Below, piece after piece: positions 6,946 through 15,087 of a DNA stretch of 32,779 nucleotides. The stretch comes from Melghirimyces profundicolus (lineage in GTDB: Bacteria; Bacillota; Bacilli; Thermoactinomycetales; DSM-45169). The position numbers were made by a program, and so were the translations under genes. The notes below the pieces were generated by a model. It had not been told where the DNA came from, did not search any database, and worked only from the letters and a program-made list of their open reading frames with translations. The stretch is taken from assembly GCF_003054245.1 (NCBI RefSeq), contig NZ_QBKR01000033.1, forward strand, positions 1 to 32,779, read 5' to 3'. The first letter of the stretch is position 1; each line of letters starts with the position of its first letter.

Positions 6946-7629
6946 TCAGGCGATGGGTCGGATGCATTCAGGCCGATCGTTTTTCGGTGAATTGACGATC
7001 CGGGAAACCGGGTAGATCCGGATGTCTTCCGCCTCATAGGGCTCCAGCACCGGTTGCAGAACCGCCGGATCCCGGACATCCGGGTCCAGCCAGAGATCTT
7101 CCACCGACCGGTGCAGAATGGCGGGCATCCGGTTGTGAACCTCCCGGACTTTTTCATTGGGCCGGGTGGTGATAATGGTGAAGGAATAGACCGCCTCCCC
7201 TTCGGGACCCGTCCACCGGTCCCACAGACCGGCAAATGCGAACAACCCGCCGTCTTCCACCGTGATCCGCATCGGCTGCTTCCCGCCGGATTCTTTCTTC
7301 ATCCATTCATAAAAGCTGTCTGCCGGTACCAAGCAACGGTGGCGCTGGAAGGAACGACGAAAGGCGGGTTTCTGGGTCAGGGTCTCGCTGCGGGCGTTGA
7401 TGAGTCGGTTGCCGATGGAGGGATCCGTTGCCCAGCGGGGGATCAATCCCCAGCGCATCGATACCAATTTTCGTACCGCTCCCTCCCTCACCACGATCGG
7501 AAGGGATTGGGTCGGTGCGATATTGTAGCGGGGCAAATGATCCATCGACTCCATTGAGCTGACCTCGTCCACAAGGAACCGTTCCTTGATTTCCCCCAAG
7601 CCGACGGTTAAGGTGAAACGTCCACACAT
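6946..7629 (-). CDS. SOS response-associated peptidase (SRAP/YedK/HMCES family)
   Basis: A 227-residue protein starting MCGRFTL. Cys2 is the universal SRAP nucleophile, exposed after Met removal; it crosslinks to abasic sites in single-stranded DNA and shields them. The other conserved groups are visible: PRYNIAPTQ (Asn), DSFYEWMKK (Glu) and VREVHNRMPAIL (His). The open frame runs further upstream, but the Cys2 requirement and GGGGAGC before the ATG at 7629 fix the start. It lies 82 bases downstream of the ThDP enzyme gene on the same strand and may be read from it. No SOS box is obvious. Confidence 0.93.
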   Translation of the reverse strand: MCGRFTLTVGLGEIKERFLVDEVSSMESMDHLPRYNIAPTQSLPIVVREGAVRKLVSMRWGLIPRWATDPSIGNRLINARSETLTQKPAFRRSFQRHRCLVPADSFYEWMKKESGGKQPMRITVEDGGLFAFAGLWDRWTGPEGEAVYSFTIITTRPNEKVREVHNRMPAILHRSVEDLWLDPDVRDPAVLQPVLEPYEAEDIRIYPVSRIVNSPKNDRPECIRPIA

Positions 7630-7711
7630 ATGCTGCTCCCCGCTTTCCTTAATCTCTGACTCTCTGTCTGTTACCGATATACTTCCCCATAAAAACCGTT
7701 TTTTCCTTTTT

Positions 7712-9346
7712 TTATATTTTGGTATGGGGAACGATCGGGTCGTCGCAGAGCACATCCACCAGGGTCACCTTTTCGGAAACGAGGGCCTTTCTCAGGGCGG
7801 GCTCCAGCTGATCCGTCGTCTTCACCTGAACCCCTTCCGCTCCGAAAGCGTTGGCCATGGCGGCAAAGTCGGGGTTGTTGGGTCGACTGCCCAAGGTGTG
7901 AAGACCCGCCTGGATCATCCGATTCCGTTCCATGGCGTAGGAAGCATTGTTTATGAGGACGATGGTGATGGGCAATTCATAAGCAACCGCCGTCGCCAGA
8001 TCCGCCAGGGTGGTCCCAAACCCTCCGTCCCCGACCAGGGCCACCACCTGACGGTTCGGTTCGGCCAGCCGGGCTGCCATCGCCGCGGGAAGGCCGAAAC
8101 CCAGGGTGCGCCAGCGCCCCGAAATCAGGATCTCCTGCCGGTCCGCCTGAAAAATCCGGTTGAACCAAAGCACAAGATCCCCCACATCCAACGTCAGGAT
8201 GACATCCGGGGCCACCGTCCGCTGAAGGGCGGAAACGACCCGCTGAGGGGCGACGGGCCGGGTATCCAGATGGGCTTCCACTTCGATTTGGGCCTTCCAT
8301 TCCGTTTTTCGATCCTGCACCTGTCGGAGCCAGTCCCATCGGTTCGAGTCCGCGATTCCCCGGGTCAACGGGGGCAACGTCTTCGCCATATCCCCCACCA
8401 CCGAGGCGGTCACGGGCATGGTTCCTCCGATGTTTTCGAAAGCGGCATCCACCTGAACAATGGGGATGCCTTTGGGAACGTAATCTTCCGGCCACCATGT
8501 GGCTCCGAGGATCAGGCAGAGATCCGCTTCTTTCAGTAAATCCGAGGCGATATCGCTGCCGGATTGTCCCAACCCCCCGATGTACAGCCGGTGATCATTG
8601 GGAACGGATGAACGGGCCGGAAGGGTGGTCATAATGGGGGCTCCCAGCTTTTCCGCAAGTGTCAGAAGCTCCTGCTGTGCGTCCTTGACCCCCCGGCCCG
8701 CCAGGATGACCGGGCGGGAACAACCGTTCAACAGGGAAACCGCGACATCCGTCTCGCTTTTCCCGGGGGCGGGAGTCGGCCGGGCGGGCATTAGAGGATA
8801 CAAAGGGGCATCCACCGCCTCCATCCAAACCTCCTTGGGAACGGCCAGATGGGCCACGCCACCCATGGAGAACGCCTTCTTCATGGCCAGGTTCAATTGA
8901 ACCGGCAACGCTCGGGCATCGGCGGTCAGAGCGGAATAAACCGCCATGGGGTGAATCAACTGCTGCTGGTTAATCTCCTGCTTGACTCCGGTGCCGATGT
9001 CCTTCCGCTCCACTTGTCCGGTGATGGCCAGAACGGGAGCCTGATCCTGGGAAGCGTCCCCCAGTCCGTTCAGCAGGCTGGCAATTCCGGGGCCGCTGGT
9101 GGCCGTGCAGACCGCCAGCCGACCCGTCAGTTTGGCTTCAGCCGAAGCCATCAGGGCCGCCGTCGTTTCCAGTCGGCAGTTGATGTAACGGATCTCCGTC
9201 TGTCCAGCAACCGCATCCAGGAAGTAAAGAATCGCGTCACCCGCCACCCCGTAGATGGTACGGCAACCCCAGGCCGCCAGTTGTTCCACGACATACTGAG
9301 CGGCGGTTTTGGGGGGAGCGGCAGCCGGTTGGTTGATAACCATCAT
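7712..9346 (-). CDS. ThDP-dependent enzyme, pyruvate oxidase-like
   Basis: About 544 residues with the three-domain layout of the acetolactate synthase/pyruvate oxidase family. The N-terminal Pyr domain has the activating Glu in NCRLETTAALMASAEAK. The central FAD/DHAP-like domain starts near PVILAGRGV. The C-terminal ThDP domain has VALVGDGGFGTTLADL...NNASYA, the metal-binding motif. It most resembles the pyruvate oxidases (PoxB/YdaP type) that decarboxylate pyruvate to acetate or acetyl phosphate; an acetolactate synthase-like role cannot be excluded. Three ATGs compete. The first (9355) follows AGGAGG by only 1 base, whereas the fourth codon (9346) is 10 bases away, so I place the start there. 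No ilvN-like small subunit is nearby, which favours a catabolic enzyme. Confidence 0.85.
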   Translation of the reverse strand: MMVINQPAAAPPKTAAQYVVEQLAAWGCRTIYGVAGDAILYFLDAVAGQTEIRYINCRLETTAALMASAEAKLTGRLAVCTATSGPGIASLLNGLGDASQDQAPVLAITGQVERKDIGTGVKQEINQQQLIHPMAVYSALTADARALPVQLNLAMKKAFSMGGVAHLAVPKEVWMEAVDAPLYPLMPARPTPAPGKSETDVAVSLLNGCSRPVILAGRGVKDAQQELLTLAEKLGAPIMTTLPARSSVPNDHRLYIGGLGQSGSDIASDLLKEADLCLILGATWWPEDYVPKGIPIVQVDAAFENIGGTMPVTASVVGDMAKTLPPLTRGIADSNRWDWLRQVQDRKTEWKAQIEVEAHLDTRPVAPQRVVSALQRTVAPDVILTLDVGDLVLWFNRIFQADRQEILISGRWRTLGFGLPAAMAARLAEPNRQVVALVGDGGFGTTLADLATAVAYELPITIVLINNASYAMERNRMIQAGLHTLGSRPNNPDFAAMANAFGAEGVQVKTTDQLEPALRKALVSEKVTLVDVLCDDPIVPHTKI

Positions 9347-9500
9347 ATCGATCATTCCTCCTTCCCTCTATTCTGTTTCCGTTTCCCCTCAACATACGAA
9401 AACAGAAATAGACAACTGCCGGATATCCATCCTCCGGGATTCCGCGAGAGCCGGCAAAGGAAGGAGAGGGTCTTCCCCGGCCTCCTGTTGAATACGGAAA

Positions 9501-9522
9501 AGAACCCTCCGGTGAGGGTTCT
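9501..9522 (-). terminator. Intrinsic terminator of the Spx/ArsC-like gene
   Basis: Read leftward, AGAACCCTC-ACCG-GAGGGTTCT is followed by TTTTCC. It lies 15 bases past the stop at 9537. Confidence 0.8.
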
Positions 9523-9536
9523 GTGGGGAAATCTTT

Positions 9537-9896
9537 TTACTTTGCCCAGGTATCGTCAAAGGTCTCTTCCTTGAATCCGACGGTTACTTTCTCCCCGTCG
9601 GTCACGATGGGCCGCTTGATCAGCATCCCGTCGGAGGAAAGGAGATCGAGCATCTCCTCTTCGCTCATCTCTTTCAGACGGTCTTTCAACCCCAGTTCGC
9701 GATATTTCTTGCCGCTGGTGTTGAAAAATTTCCGAACCGGCAACCCGCTTTTCCGGACCAGCTCTTCCAGCTCCGCCCGGCTCGGAGGATCATCGACAAT
9801 ATGCCGATCCTCAAAGGGGATGTTCTTTTCCTGAAGGTACTTGATCGCTTTGCGGCAGGTTCCGCAGCGGGGATACTGATACATTTTCAAAGCCAT
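9537..9896 (-). CDS. Spx/ArsC/MgsR family thioredoxin-like protein (YusI type)
   Basis: A 119-residue single-domain protein with C11-G-T-C14 in MYQYPRCGTCRKA, at the position of the redox switch of Spx and the YusI/arsenate-reductase-like group. The Spx/ArsC fold is full length, ending with PIVTDGEKVTVGFKEETFDDTW, typical of the YusI branch ('RPI...VGF'). Spx itself binds RNA polymerase alpha; the key Spx glycine is not evident, so I expect a YusI-like redox protein of unknown substrate rather than a global regulator. GGAGG precedes the ATG. It follows the adenosyltransferase gene by 54 bases with no hairpin between, so it may be the tail of the B12 unit, although a TATACT in that gap could be its own -10. 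Confidence 0.85.
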   Translation of the reverse strand: MALKMYQYPRCGTCRKAIKYLQEKNIPFEDRHIVDDPPSRAELEELVRKSGLPVRKFFNTSGKKYRELGLKDRLKEMSEEEMLDLLSSDGMLIKRPIVTDGEKVTVGFKEETFDDTWAK

Positions 9897-9950
9897 AACC
9901 GGATTCCTCCCGTGTCTTCGTCCTTTTTCAGTATAACCAAAAGGAAGGGA

Positions 9951-10508
9951 TTACCGGAAGACGTCCCCGCTTCGCTTATACTCCACGTCCTTGATTCCTT
10001 CCCTGGCGTTGACCGCCCGCGCGATCGCGAAGAAAAAATCGGAGAGACGGTTCAGGTAACGGCGAACCTCTTCATTGGTCTCCTGATCCCGGGAAAGAGT
10101 GACCACCCGCCGTTCCGCCCGTCTCGTCAGCACCCGGCAGATGTGGAGAGCGGAAGAGAGAGCATTTCCACCCGGCAGGATGAATCGCTTGATCTCCGGG
10201 GCTTCCCCGTTGTATCGATCGATCCATTCCTCCAGGCGGCTCACCATTTCCGCGGTCACTTGATAGTCCCGCTTTTTCCCCGCCTGGGCGAGGTCGCCTC
10301 CGGCATCGAACAATTCATGCTGAATTTCCGTCAAGTCCCGGATCATGTCGGCATGCTTGGATGGATCCATCCGGGAGATGGCTTCGCTGACGAAAGCATT
10401 CACCTCGTCGGTGGTACCGTAGGCTTCCACACGGATATCGTCCTTATCCACCCGTCCGCCCACCACACTCGTTTTTCCGGCGTCACCGGTCCGGGTATAG
10501 AGCTTCAT
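9951..10508 (-). CDS. Cob(I)alamin adenosyltransferase, PduO type
   Basis: A 185-residue cytoplasmic enzyme that transfers the adenosyl group of ATP to cob(I)alamin to make adenosylcobalamin. The N-terminal ATP loop is MKLYTRTGDAGKTSVVGGR. Family motifs follow: AYGTTDEVNAF, RFILPGGN, CRVLTRRAERRVV and YLNRLSDFFFAIAR. Length matches single-domain PduO/MMAB enzymes. The ATG at 10508 is 7 bases from AAGGGGG and is preferred to the ATG two codons upstream. It is the fourth gene of the riboswitch-controlled B12 unit, 32 bases after btuD. It probably activates the imported vitamin and thereby also makes the ligand that closes the riboswitch. Confidence 0.94.
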   Translation of the reverse strand: MKLYTRTGDAGKTSVVGGRVDKDDIRVEAYGTTDEVNAFVSEAISRMDPSKHADMIRDLTEIQHELFDAGGDLAQAGKKRDYQVTAEMVSRLEEWIDRYNGEAPEIKRFILPGGNALSSALHICRVLTRRAERRVVTLSRDQETNEEVRRYLNRLSDFFFAIARAVNAREGIKDVEYKRSGDVFR

Positions 10509-10540
10509 CCTCATTCCCCCTTGTTTCCAGTATACCGTTT

Positions 10541-11362
10541 TTACAACTCGACTGACACGGGGGCCCCCGCTCCCCGGGAAGGATTTTGGTTTCCGGGGGC
10601 CGGAAGGACCTGAGGGACTCCGGTGACCGGATGGCGGGTGAGCACCGGCTCCACGCCGTAGACTTCCCGCAGGCGGGAGGGGGTCAGGACTTTCTCCGGC
10701 GGCCCTTCCGCCCATCGGGCCCCTTCTTTCATCAAAAGCAGCCGATCGCAGTATTGGGACGCCAAATTGAGGTCATGAAGGACCACCAAAACAGCCAGTC
10801 CCTCCTCCCGTTGCCACTGTTGGATCCGGTCAAGGATGGTTTGTTGGTGGGCGATGTCCAGATAGGTCGTCGGCTCATCCAGGAGTAAAACCTTCGGTTC
10901 CTGAGCCATTGCCTTGGCGATGGCCACACGCTGGCGTTCCCCTCCGCTCAGCCGATCCACCCGTCGGGTTCGGTCCCTTGCGAGTCCGCTCCGGGAGAGC
11001 GCACGTTCCACCGATTCCCGATCCGTGCTTCCCGCCCAGGGCCAGAAGCTTTGGTGGGGATGTCGCCCCATGGAAACCACTTCCTCCACGGTGAAGGGGA
11101 CGGAAGGGAGACCTTCCTGGGGCAGGACGGCCAACCGGGCGGCTCTCTCCCTTCCACTCCACTTGGAAATCGGCTCCCCGTCAAGGAAGACCGTCCCCCG
11201 ATCCGGCCGCTCTTCCCCGGATAACAGGCGGATCAGCGTCGTTTTTCCGCTCCCGTTGGGACCGATCACCCCCACCATTTCCCCGGGGGCAACGGAAACT
11301 CCCAGACCCCGGAGCACGTGTCGGGAACGATAGGCTTTCCACAGATTCCGGGCCTTCAGCAT
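10541..11362 (-). CDS. btuD: Cobalamin ABC transporter ATP-binding protein
   Basis: A 273-residue ATPase of the iron-siderophore/B12 import class. Walker A is GPNGSGKTT (near residue 35), the signature is LSGGERQRVAIAKAMAQ, Walker B is KVLLLDEPTTYLD, and the H-loop is in VVLHDLN. It would power BtuC2 at the inner face of the membrane. The ATG at 11362 has GGGAGG 8 bases upstream; a TTG at 11405-11407 inside the btuC end is in frame but less likely. It is separated from btuC by 34 bases. The substrate is assigned from the cobalamin riboswitch ahead of the operon and the adenosyltransferase behind it, since the protein alone cannot be told from FhuC/FecE relatives. Confidence 0.92.
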   Translation of the reverse strand: MLKARNLWKAYRSRHVLRGLGVSVAPGEMVGVIGPNGSGKTTLIRLLSGEERPDRGTVFLDGEPISKWSGRERAARLAVLPQEGLPSVPFTVEEVVSMGRHPHQSFWPWAGSTDRESVERALSRSGLARDRTRRVDRLSGGERQRVAIAKAMAQEPKVLLLDEPTTYLDIAHQQTILDRIQQWQREEGLAVLVVLHDLNLASQYCDRLLLMKEGARWAEGPPEKVLTPSRLREVYGVEPVLTRHPVTGVPQVLPAPGNQNPSRGAGAPVSVEL

Positions 11363-11396
11363 GTCGCTTCCCTCCCTTCCGGCACCGGTCTCCCAC

Positions 11397-12428
11397 CTAT
11401 CCGCCAAACCGGATGCTTCGCTTCAGTTGCCAGGCAAAAAAGGGGGCTCCAACCAAAGCCGTCACCACGCCGATCGGAAGTTCCCTCGGCTCCATCACCA
11501 TCCGGGCCAGGGTGTCGGATGCCACCAGAAAGATCGCCCCGGCCAAAACGGAGACGGGAATCAGAGCCCGGTGGTCGGGACCCGCCAACCTTCGCATCAT
11601 ATGGGGGATGACCAGCCCGACAAAGCCGATCGTTCCCGAAACAGCAACGGCGGCGGACGTCATCAGGGTGGCGGCGAGGAGTAAAACCGTCCGGGTGCGG
11701 CGGACAGCGATCCCCAGGTGGCCGGCGGAACGCTCCCCGAGAGTGAAAAGATTCAGCGGGCGGGACATCAGCCAAACCACGGTTAATCCCCCCAAAAGAA
11801 AGGGGAGAATCGCACAGGTATGGTGCCATTCCCGCAATGCGACACTGCCCATGATCCAGTATTGGATTCTTTGCATCTCTTCCGCAGAGGAGACGGCGAT
11901 CACGAAGGTAAGCATCGCCCCGAAGAAAGCCTGAACCACGACACCGGAGAGAATCAATGTCTCCGTCCGCATGGCTCGCCCCCCCAAGCCCAGGACGAAC
12001 AAAAGGGCAACGGAGGCAAAGGCAAAGGCCCACACGGGAACCGTCCATTCTCTGAAAAGCGAAACCCCCAGTCCGGCGAAGATGGCAAGGGCCGCTCCCA
12101 AGGCGGCACCGGAGGAAACGCCCAGGATATAGGGGTCGGCCAGCGGATTTCGCAAGAGCCCCTGAAAAACCACTCCCGCCCCCGCCAACGCCGCGCCCAC
12201 CATGGCGGCCAATATCACCCGGGGCAGCCGAATATGCCACACAATGGCATCTGCTGCCGGGTCAGCGGGGGGGCTACCCGTCAATCGGGAAGCCACCACT
12301 CTCCACACATCGATCCAGCCCAGATCGGCACTCCCCCAGGACACCGCGGCTCCCATGGCCAACATGAGCAACAGGGTCAGGGATCCCGTCCAGGGAATCA
12401 GCCGGATCAACCAATCCGCTTGCTTCAT
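11397..12428 (-). CDS. btuC: Cobalamin ABC transporter permease
   Basis: A 343-residue polytopic membrane protein of the FecCD/BtuC family with about ten hydrophobic segments. Recognisable family stretches are RLPRVILAAMVGAALAGAGV, FQGLLRNPLADPYILGVSSG and GTIGFVGLVIPHMMRRLAGP. It forms the homodimeric channel of the importer. Its ATG overlaps the btuF stop (ATGA at 12425-12428), a sign of translational coupling. Length and topology are normal for the family. Confidence 0.95.
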   Translation of the reverse strand: MKQADWLIRLIPWTGSLTLLLMLAMGAAVSWGSADLGWIDVWRVVASRLTGSPPADPAADAIVWHIRLPRVILAAMVGAALAGAGVVFQGLLRNPLADPYILGVSSGAALGAALAIFAGLGVSLFREWTVPVWAFAFASVALLFVLGLGGRAMRTETLILSGVVVQAFFGAMLTFVIAVSSAEEMQRIQYWIMGSVALREWHHTCAILPFLLGGLTVVWLMSRPLNLFTLGERSAGHLGIAVRRTRTVLLLAATLMTSAAVAVSGTIGFVGLVIPHMMRRLAGPDHRALIPVSVLAGAIFLVASDTLARMVMEPRELPIGVVTALVGAPFFAWQLKRSIRFGG

Positions 12429-13378
12429 TGTACCGTCCGGGCATATTCTTTCGGATAAATCGCTTTGGTAATGTGAAGGAGTCCCTTCGTAATTCGGGGA
12501 CCGGGACGGCTGACGATATCGGTGTTCAGATGCTCAATCCGATCCTCCTTGACCGCCCGGATGTTCTTCCAACCGTCGCGGGAGGCGATCTTTTCCTTTT
12601 TCTCCGAATGGGTGTACAGGATGACATCCGGGTTCCACTTCACCACTTTCTCTTCCGAAACCTGCACCCATCCTTCCTGTCCGTTGGCGACGTTCTCTCC
12701 TCCCGCCAGAATGATCAACTCATTCATGAACGTGTGGTTCCCAGCGGTGAACAGATCGGGGGAAACCTCCACCCACACTTTGGCCCGTTTCTTTTCGGGC
12801 ACTTGGGAGGCGATCTTTTCCGCCGTTTCTTTTTCCTGCTCCATTTTTTTGATCCATTCGGAAGCCCGTTTTTCGTTGCCCGTGGCTTTTCCCACCGCTT
12901 CGATTTGTTTGTAAACGCCTTTCAGGTCCTTCGGTTCGTAGGCAATGACGGTCAGTCCCAGTTTGCGCAGTTTCTCAATCGTTTCTTCCCCGTTTAATCC
13001 GGTGGAAGCCAGGACCAAATCCGGCTTGAGGGAAACCACTTTTTCCGGGTTAATTTTCATATCGCCCACTTTTTCCACTTTTTTGACCTCTTCGGGATAA
13101 TTGTCATGGGTGGTCACTCCGACGACCCGGTCTCCCGCTCCGACAGCGTAAACGGTTTCCGTCATGCTTGGAATCAGGGAAACAATTCGTTCGGGCTTCT
13201 TTTTTACCTTCACCTGTTTACCGGTATCATCCTTGAGTGTGACGGGAAAACCCGCCGACTGTTTTTCCTGTCCCCGATCGGCCTCCTGATTTGCTCCCGG
13301 AACGGATGTACAACCCGAAACCGTGAACAGCATCGACAGAGCCAAGATCAAAACCATCCAGCGTGACCAGCTTCTCAT
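12425..13378 (-). CDS. btuF: Cobalamin-binding lipoprotein of ABC transporter
   Basis: A 317-residue extracellular substrate-binding lipoprotein. The signal peptide ends in the lipobox FTVSGC with the lipidated Cys23, followed by a charged linker. The class III binding-protein fold starts at FPVTLKDDTGKQVKVKKKPE. Further markers are RIVSLIPSMTETVYAVGAGD, the DLVLAS motif, and RPGPRITKGLLHI near the end, which is typical of BtuF/FhuD-like proteins. GGGAGAGG precedes the ATG. It is the first gene behind the cobalamin riboswitch, which supports B12 rather than a siderophore as substrate. Confidence 0.94.
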   Translation of the reverse strand: MRSWSRWMVLILALSMLFTVSGCTSVPGANQEADRGQEKQSAGFPVTLKDDTGKQVKVKKKPERIVSLIPSMTETVYAVGAGDRVVGVTTHDNYPEEVKKVEKVGDMKINPEKVVSLKPDLVLASTGLNGEETIEKLRKLGLTVIAYEPKDLKGVYKQIEAVGKATGNEKRASEWIKKMEQEKETAEKIASQVPEKKRAKVWVEVSPDLFTAGNHTFMNELIILAGGENVANGQEGWVQVSEEKVVKWNPDVILYTHSEKKEKIASRDGWKNIRAVKEDRIEHLNTDIVSRPGPRITKGLLHITKAIYPKEYARTVQ

Positions 13379-13439
13379 CGTCGATCCTCTCCCGTTCTCA
13401 TTCTATTTTCCAGCACAGCACATGAGGTAAAAGAAAAAA

Positions 13440-13462
13440 CCCCGTCGCCGGGAGGCAAGGGG
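13440..13462 (-). terminator. Riboswitch-linked intrinsic terminator upstream of btuF
   Basis: Read leftward, CCCC-TT-GCC-TCCC-GGC-GAC-GGGG folds into a stem with a small internal loop, then TTTTTTCTTTT. It lies between the cobalamin aptamer and btuF, the position expected of an attenuator. The competing antiterminator pairing was not worked out. Confidence 0.75.
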
Positions 13463-13544
13463 TGGCGTGGCCGTGCTTGGACCAAAATTGCCCATCACGG
13501 ACCGGCGCTCTCCTCTACCTCGAAGGAGATCGCAAGCGTCGCGG

Positions 13545-13712
13545 TGAAAAGGCAGGTCTCCTGGCTCATGGATCTTAGCTTCACCGCGCCTTCCCGTCCC
13601 GACGGGACAGTGGCTCGCATGCGGCTTCGCTCCCCAAACACAGTGGCGGGACCGCGCCGGAATCTCACCGGCTTCCCTTTTCACTTCCGCTCCGGGCGGA
13701 AGACCTTTTCAC
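13545..13712 (-). promoter_or_regulatory. Adenosylcobalamin riboswitch
   Basis: Read leftward, the element contains GAAGCCGGTGAGATTCCGGC, then GCGGTCCCGCCACTGTG, an AGCCACTGTCCCG arm, and the B12 box GAGCCAGGAGACCTGCC (13567-13551). The closing stem P1 pairs AAAAGG (13709-13704) with CCTTTT. These are the conserved core sequences of the cobalamin riboswitch class. Adenosylcobalamin binding would favour the downstream terminator and shut off btuFCD and the adenosyltransferase gene. Confidence 0.95.
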
Positions 13713-13732
13713 CCTATCCACTTGTGAAATCC

Positions 13733-13761
13733 ATTATATCCGATTGCAGGAAACAGTTCAA
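13733..13761 (-). promoter_or_regulatory. Sigma-A promoter of the riboswitch-btuFCD unit
   Basis: Read leftward: TTGAAC (13761-13756), a 17-base spacer and a perfect TATAAT (13738-13733). The predicted start lies a few bases before the riboswitch. Confidence 0.8.
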
Positions 13762-13837
13762 ATGAGAAAGGGGGTGCAAAGAGCGGCAGGAGGAGAGATA
13801 ATGGAAGGAGACCTTGGAAAGGAGGGACGGGTGCGAA

Positions 13838-14695
13838 GTGTTCGCACCGAAAAACATGAGATCCGAATCTTTTGTGCTGGACCTGGGCAAAGAGAACCGC
13901 GTGATCCGCGGGGAGGTTCGTCTCCCCGACTCTCCGGGCCCCCACCCGGCAGCGATCATTTGCCACGGCTTTAAAGGCTTCAAAGATTGGGGCTTTTTCC
14001 CCCATACCGGCCGATTTTTGGCTGAATCGGGACTGGCCGCCGTCACCTTCGACTTCTCCATGAACGGCGTCGGGGAAGACCCTGAAACCTTCTCCGAACT
14101 GAACCGGTTCGCCCGCAACACCTTCAGCCGGGAACAGGAGGATCTCCGATTTCTTGTGCGCAAAATGAAAGAAAGGAAACTTCCTTTCGGGGACGAACTG
14201 GACACCGGACGTTTCGCGCTCCTCGGCCACAGCCGCGGGGGAGCCAACAGCCTCCTGTTCGCGCTGGATCACCCGGAGGTCGCGGGTGTCGTCCTTTGGA
14301 ACAGCGTGTCCCGGGTCGATTTTTTCTCCGACGAGCTGAAAAGGGAAATCCGGGAAAAGGGAAGAGGGTTCATTCCCAACGCCCGGACCGGTCAGGATAT
14401 GCCCGTCGACCGGGAAGTGCTGGATGACATCGAAAGCAACCGGGAGCGCTTCGATCTCCTCCGCCGTCTCCGCTCTTTTGACAAACCCATCCTGATCCTT
14501 CAGGGAGACGAAGACCCCTCCGTCCCCGTGCAATCCGCCGAAGCCCTGCGGGAGGCCTGCCCCCGCTCCCAACTGATCCTCATTCGGGGAGCCGGACATA
14601 CCTTTAACGCCACTCATCCCTTTAGAGGGCCCACCGATGCACTGAACGAGGCGCTGGACCATACCCTCCGTTTTTTCCTCAAAATTTTCAACTGA
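13838..14695 (+). CDS. Alpha/beta hydrolase family protein
   Basis: About 285 residues of a cytoplasmic alpha/beta hydrolase (dienelactone hydrolase/esterase-like). The nucleophile elbow is LLGHSRGGANS (GxSxG). HGFKGFKDWG provides the oxyanion region, QGDEDPSVPVQSAE the acid and GAGHTFN the histidine, so the triad looks complete. The start is uncertain. GTG at 13838 has AAAGGAGGG 11 bases upstream, whereas ATG at 13856 (MRSESFVLDLG) fits the fold but lacks its own binding site. It diverges from the B12 unit; no clear promoter is seen. The substrate is unknown. Confidence 0.83.
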   Translation: MFAPKNMRSESFVLDLGKENRVIRGEVRLPDSPGPHPAAIICHGFKGFKDWGFFPHTGRFLAESGLAAVTFDFSMNGVGEDPETFSELNRFARNTFSREQEDLRFLVRKMKERKLPFGDELDTGRFALLGHSRGGANSLLFALDHPEVAGVVLWNSVSRVDFFSDELKREIREKGRGFIPNARTGQDMPVDREVLDDIESNRERFDLLRRLRSFDKPILILQGDEDPSVPVQSAEALREACPRSQLILIRGAGHTFNATHPFRGPTDALNEALDHTLRFFLKIFN

Positions 14696-14701
14696 TTTTT
14701 G

Positions 14702-14746
14702 TTGAGACGAAAAGGCCGGCCACATGGGCCGGCCTTTTCGTCTCAA
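14702..14746 (+). terminator. Long perfect hairpin terminator of the hydrolase gene
   Basis: A perfect 20-bp stem (TTGAGACGAAAAGGCCGGCC with its complement) has a 5-base loop. The inner GGCCGGCC stem followed by TTTTCG would act as an intrinsic terminator. Confidence 0.8.
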
Positions 14747-15087
14747 GGGGGTCAAACTCATTTTATCGAAATATATGGGGAGAATTGCAACAGATGAAGA
14801 TTTACAACCTAGCGAATCATCCAAACCCATTATAAACTTAATAAAAATACATGTCAATCAATAAAAGCACAAATATAAATTTTATCCAATTTGCCCTTTG
14901 ATTCTTTTTTGTTCTACACAGTGTAACGGAATCAATCCCGTCCGGGTTTCACCATCCGCCTGAAAATTTTTGTTTGCCCGCCCCTGACACGTCCACCGCT
15001 TCTGTTGCTGCATCCCCTCCCCAATCAGTCACGGAAGCGGTAAAATACAGGTAAGTGGAGAAAACGTCCGTGAAAGGAGGACCGCTT
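14747..15087. other. AT-rich intergenic stretch
   Basis: A markedly AT-rich segment (about 14760-14900) between the hydrolase terminator and the DUF2797 gene. TAAAAT near 15039 may be the -10 of the latter. I see no gene or structured RNA here; a 13-codon ATG frame at 14794 is not convincing. Confidence 0.5.

Noticed and set aside
7683-7728. Inverted repeat TTCCCCATA/TATGGGGAA near the end of the ThDP enzyme gene
   Set aside because: The arms are separated by more than 25 bases and no T-run follows in the right place, so it is not a convincing terminator.
14794-14835. 13-codon ATG frame in the AT-rich gap
   Set aside because: Weak, distant ribosome site, no terminator after it and no recognisable product; expected by chance in AT-rich DNA.
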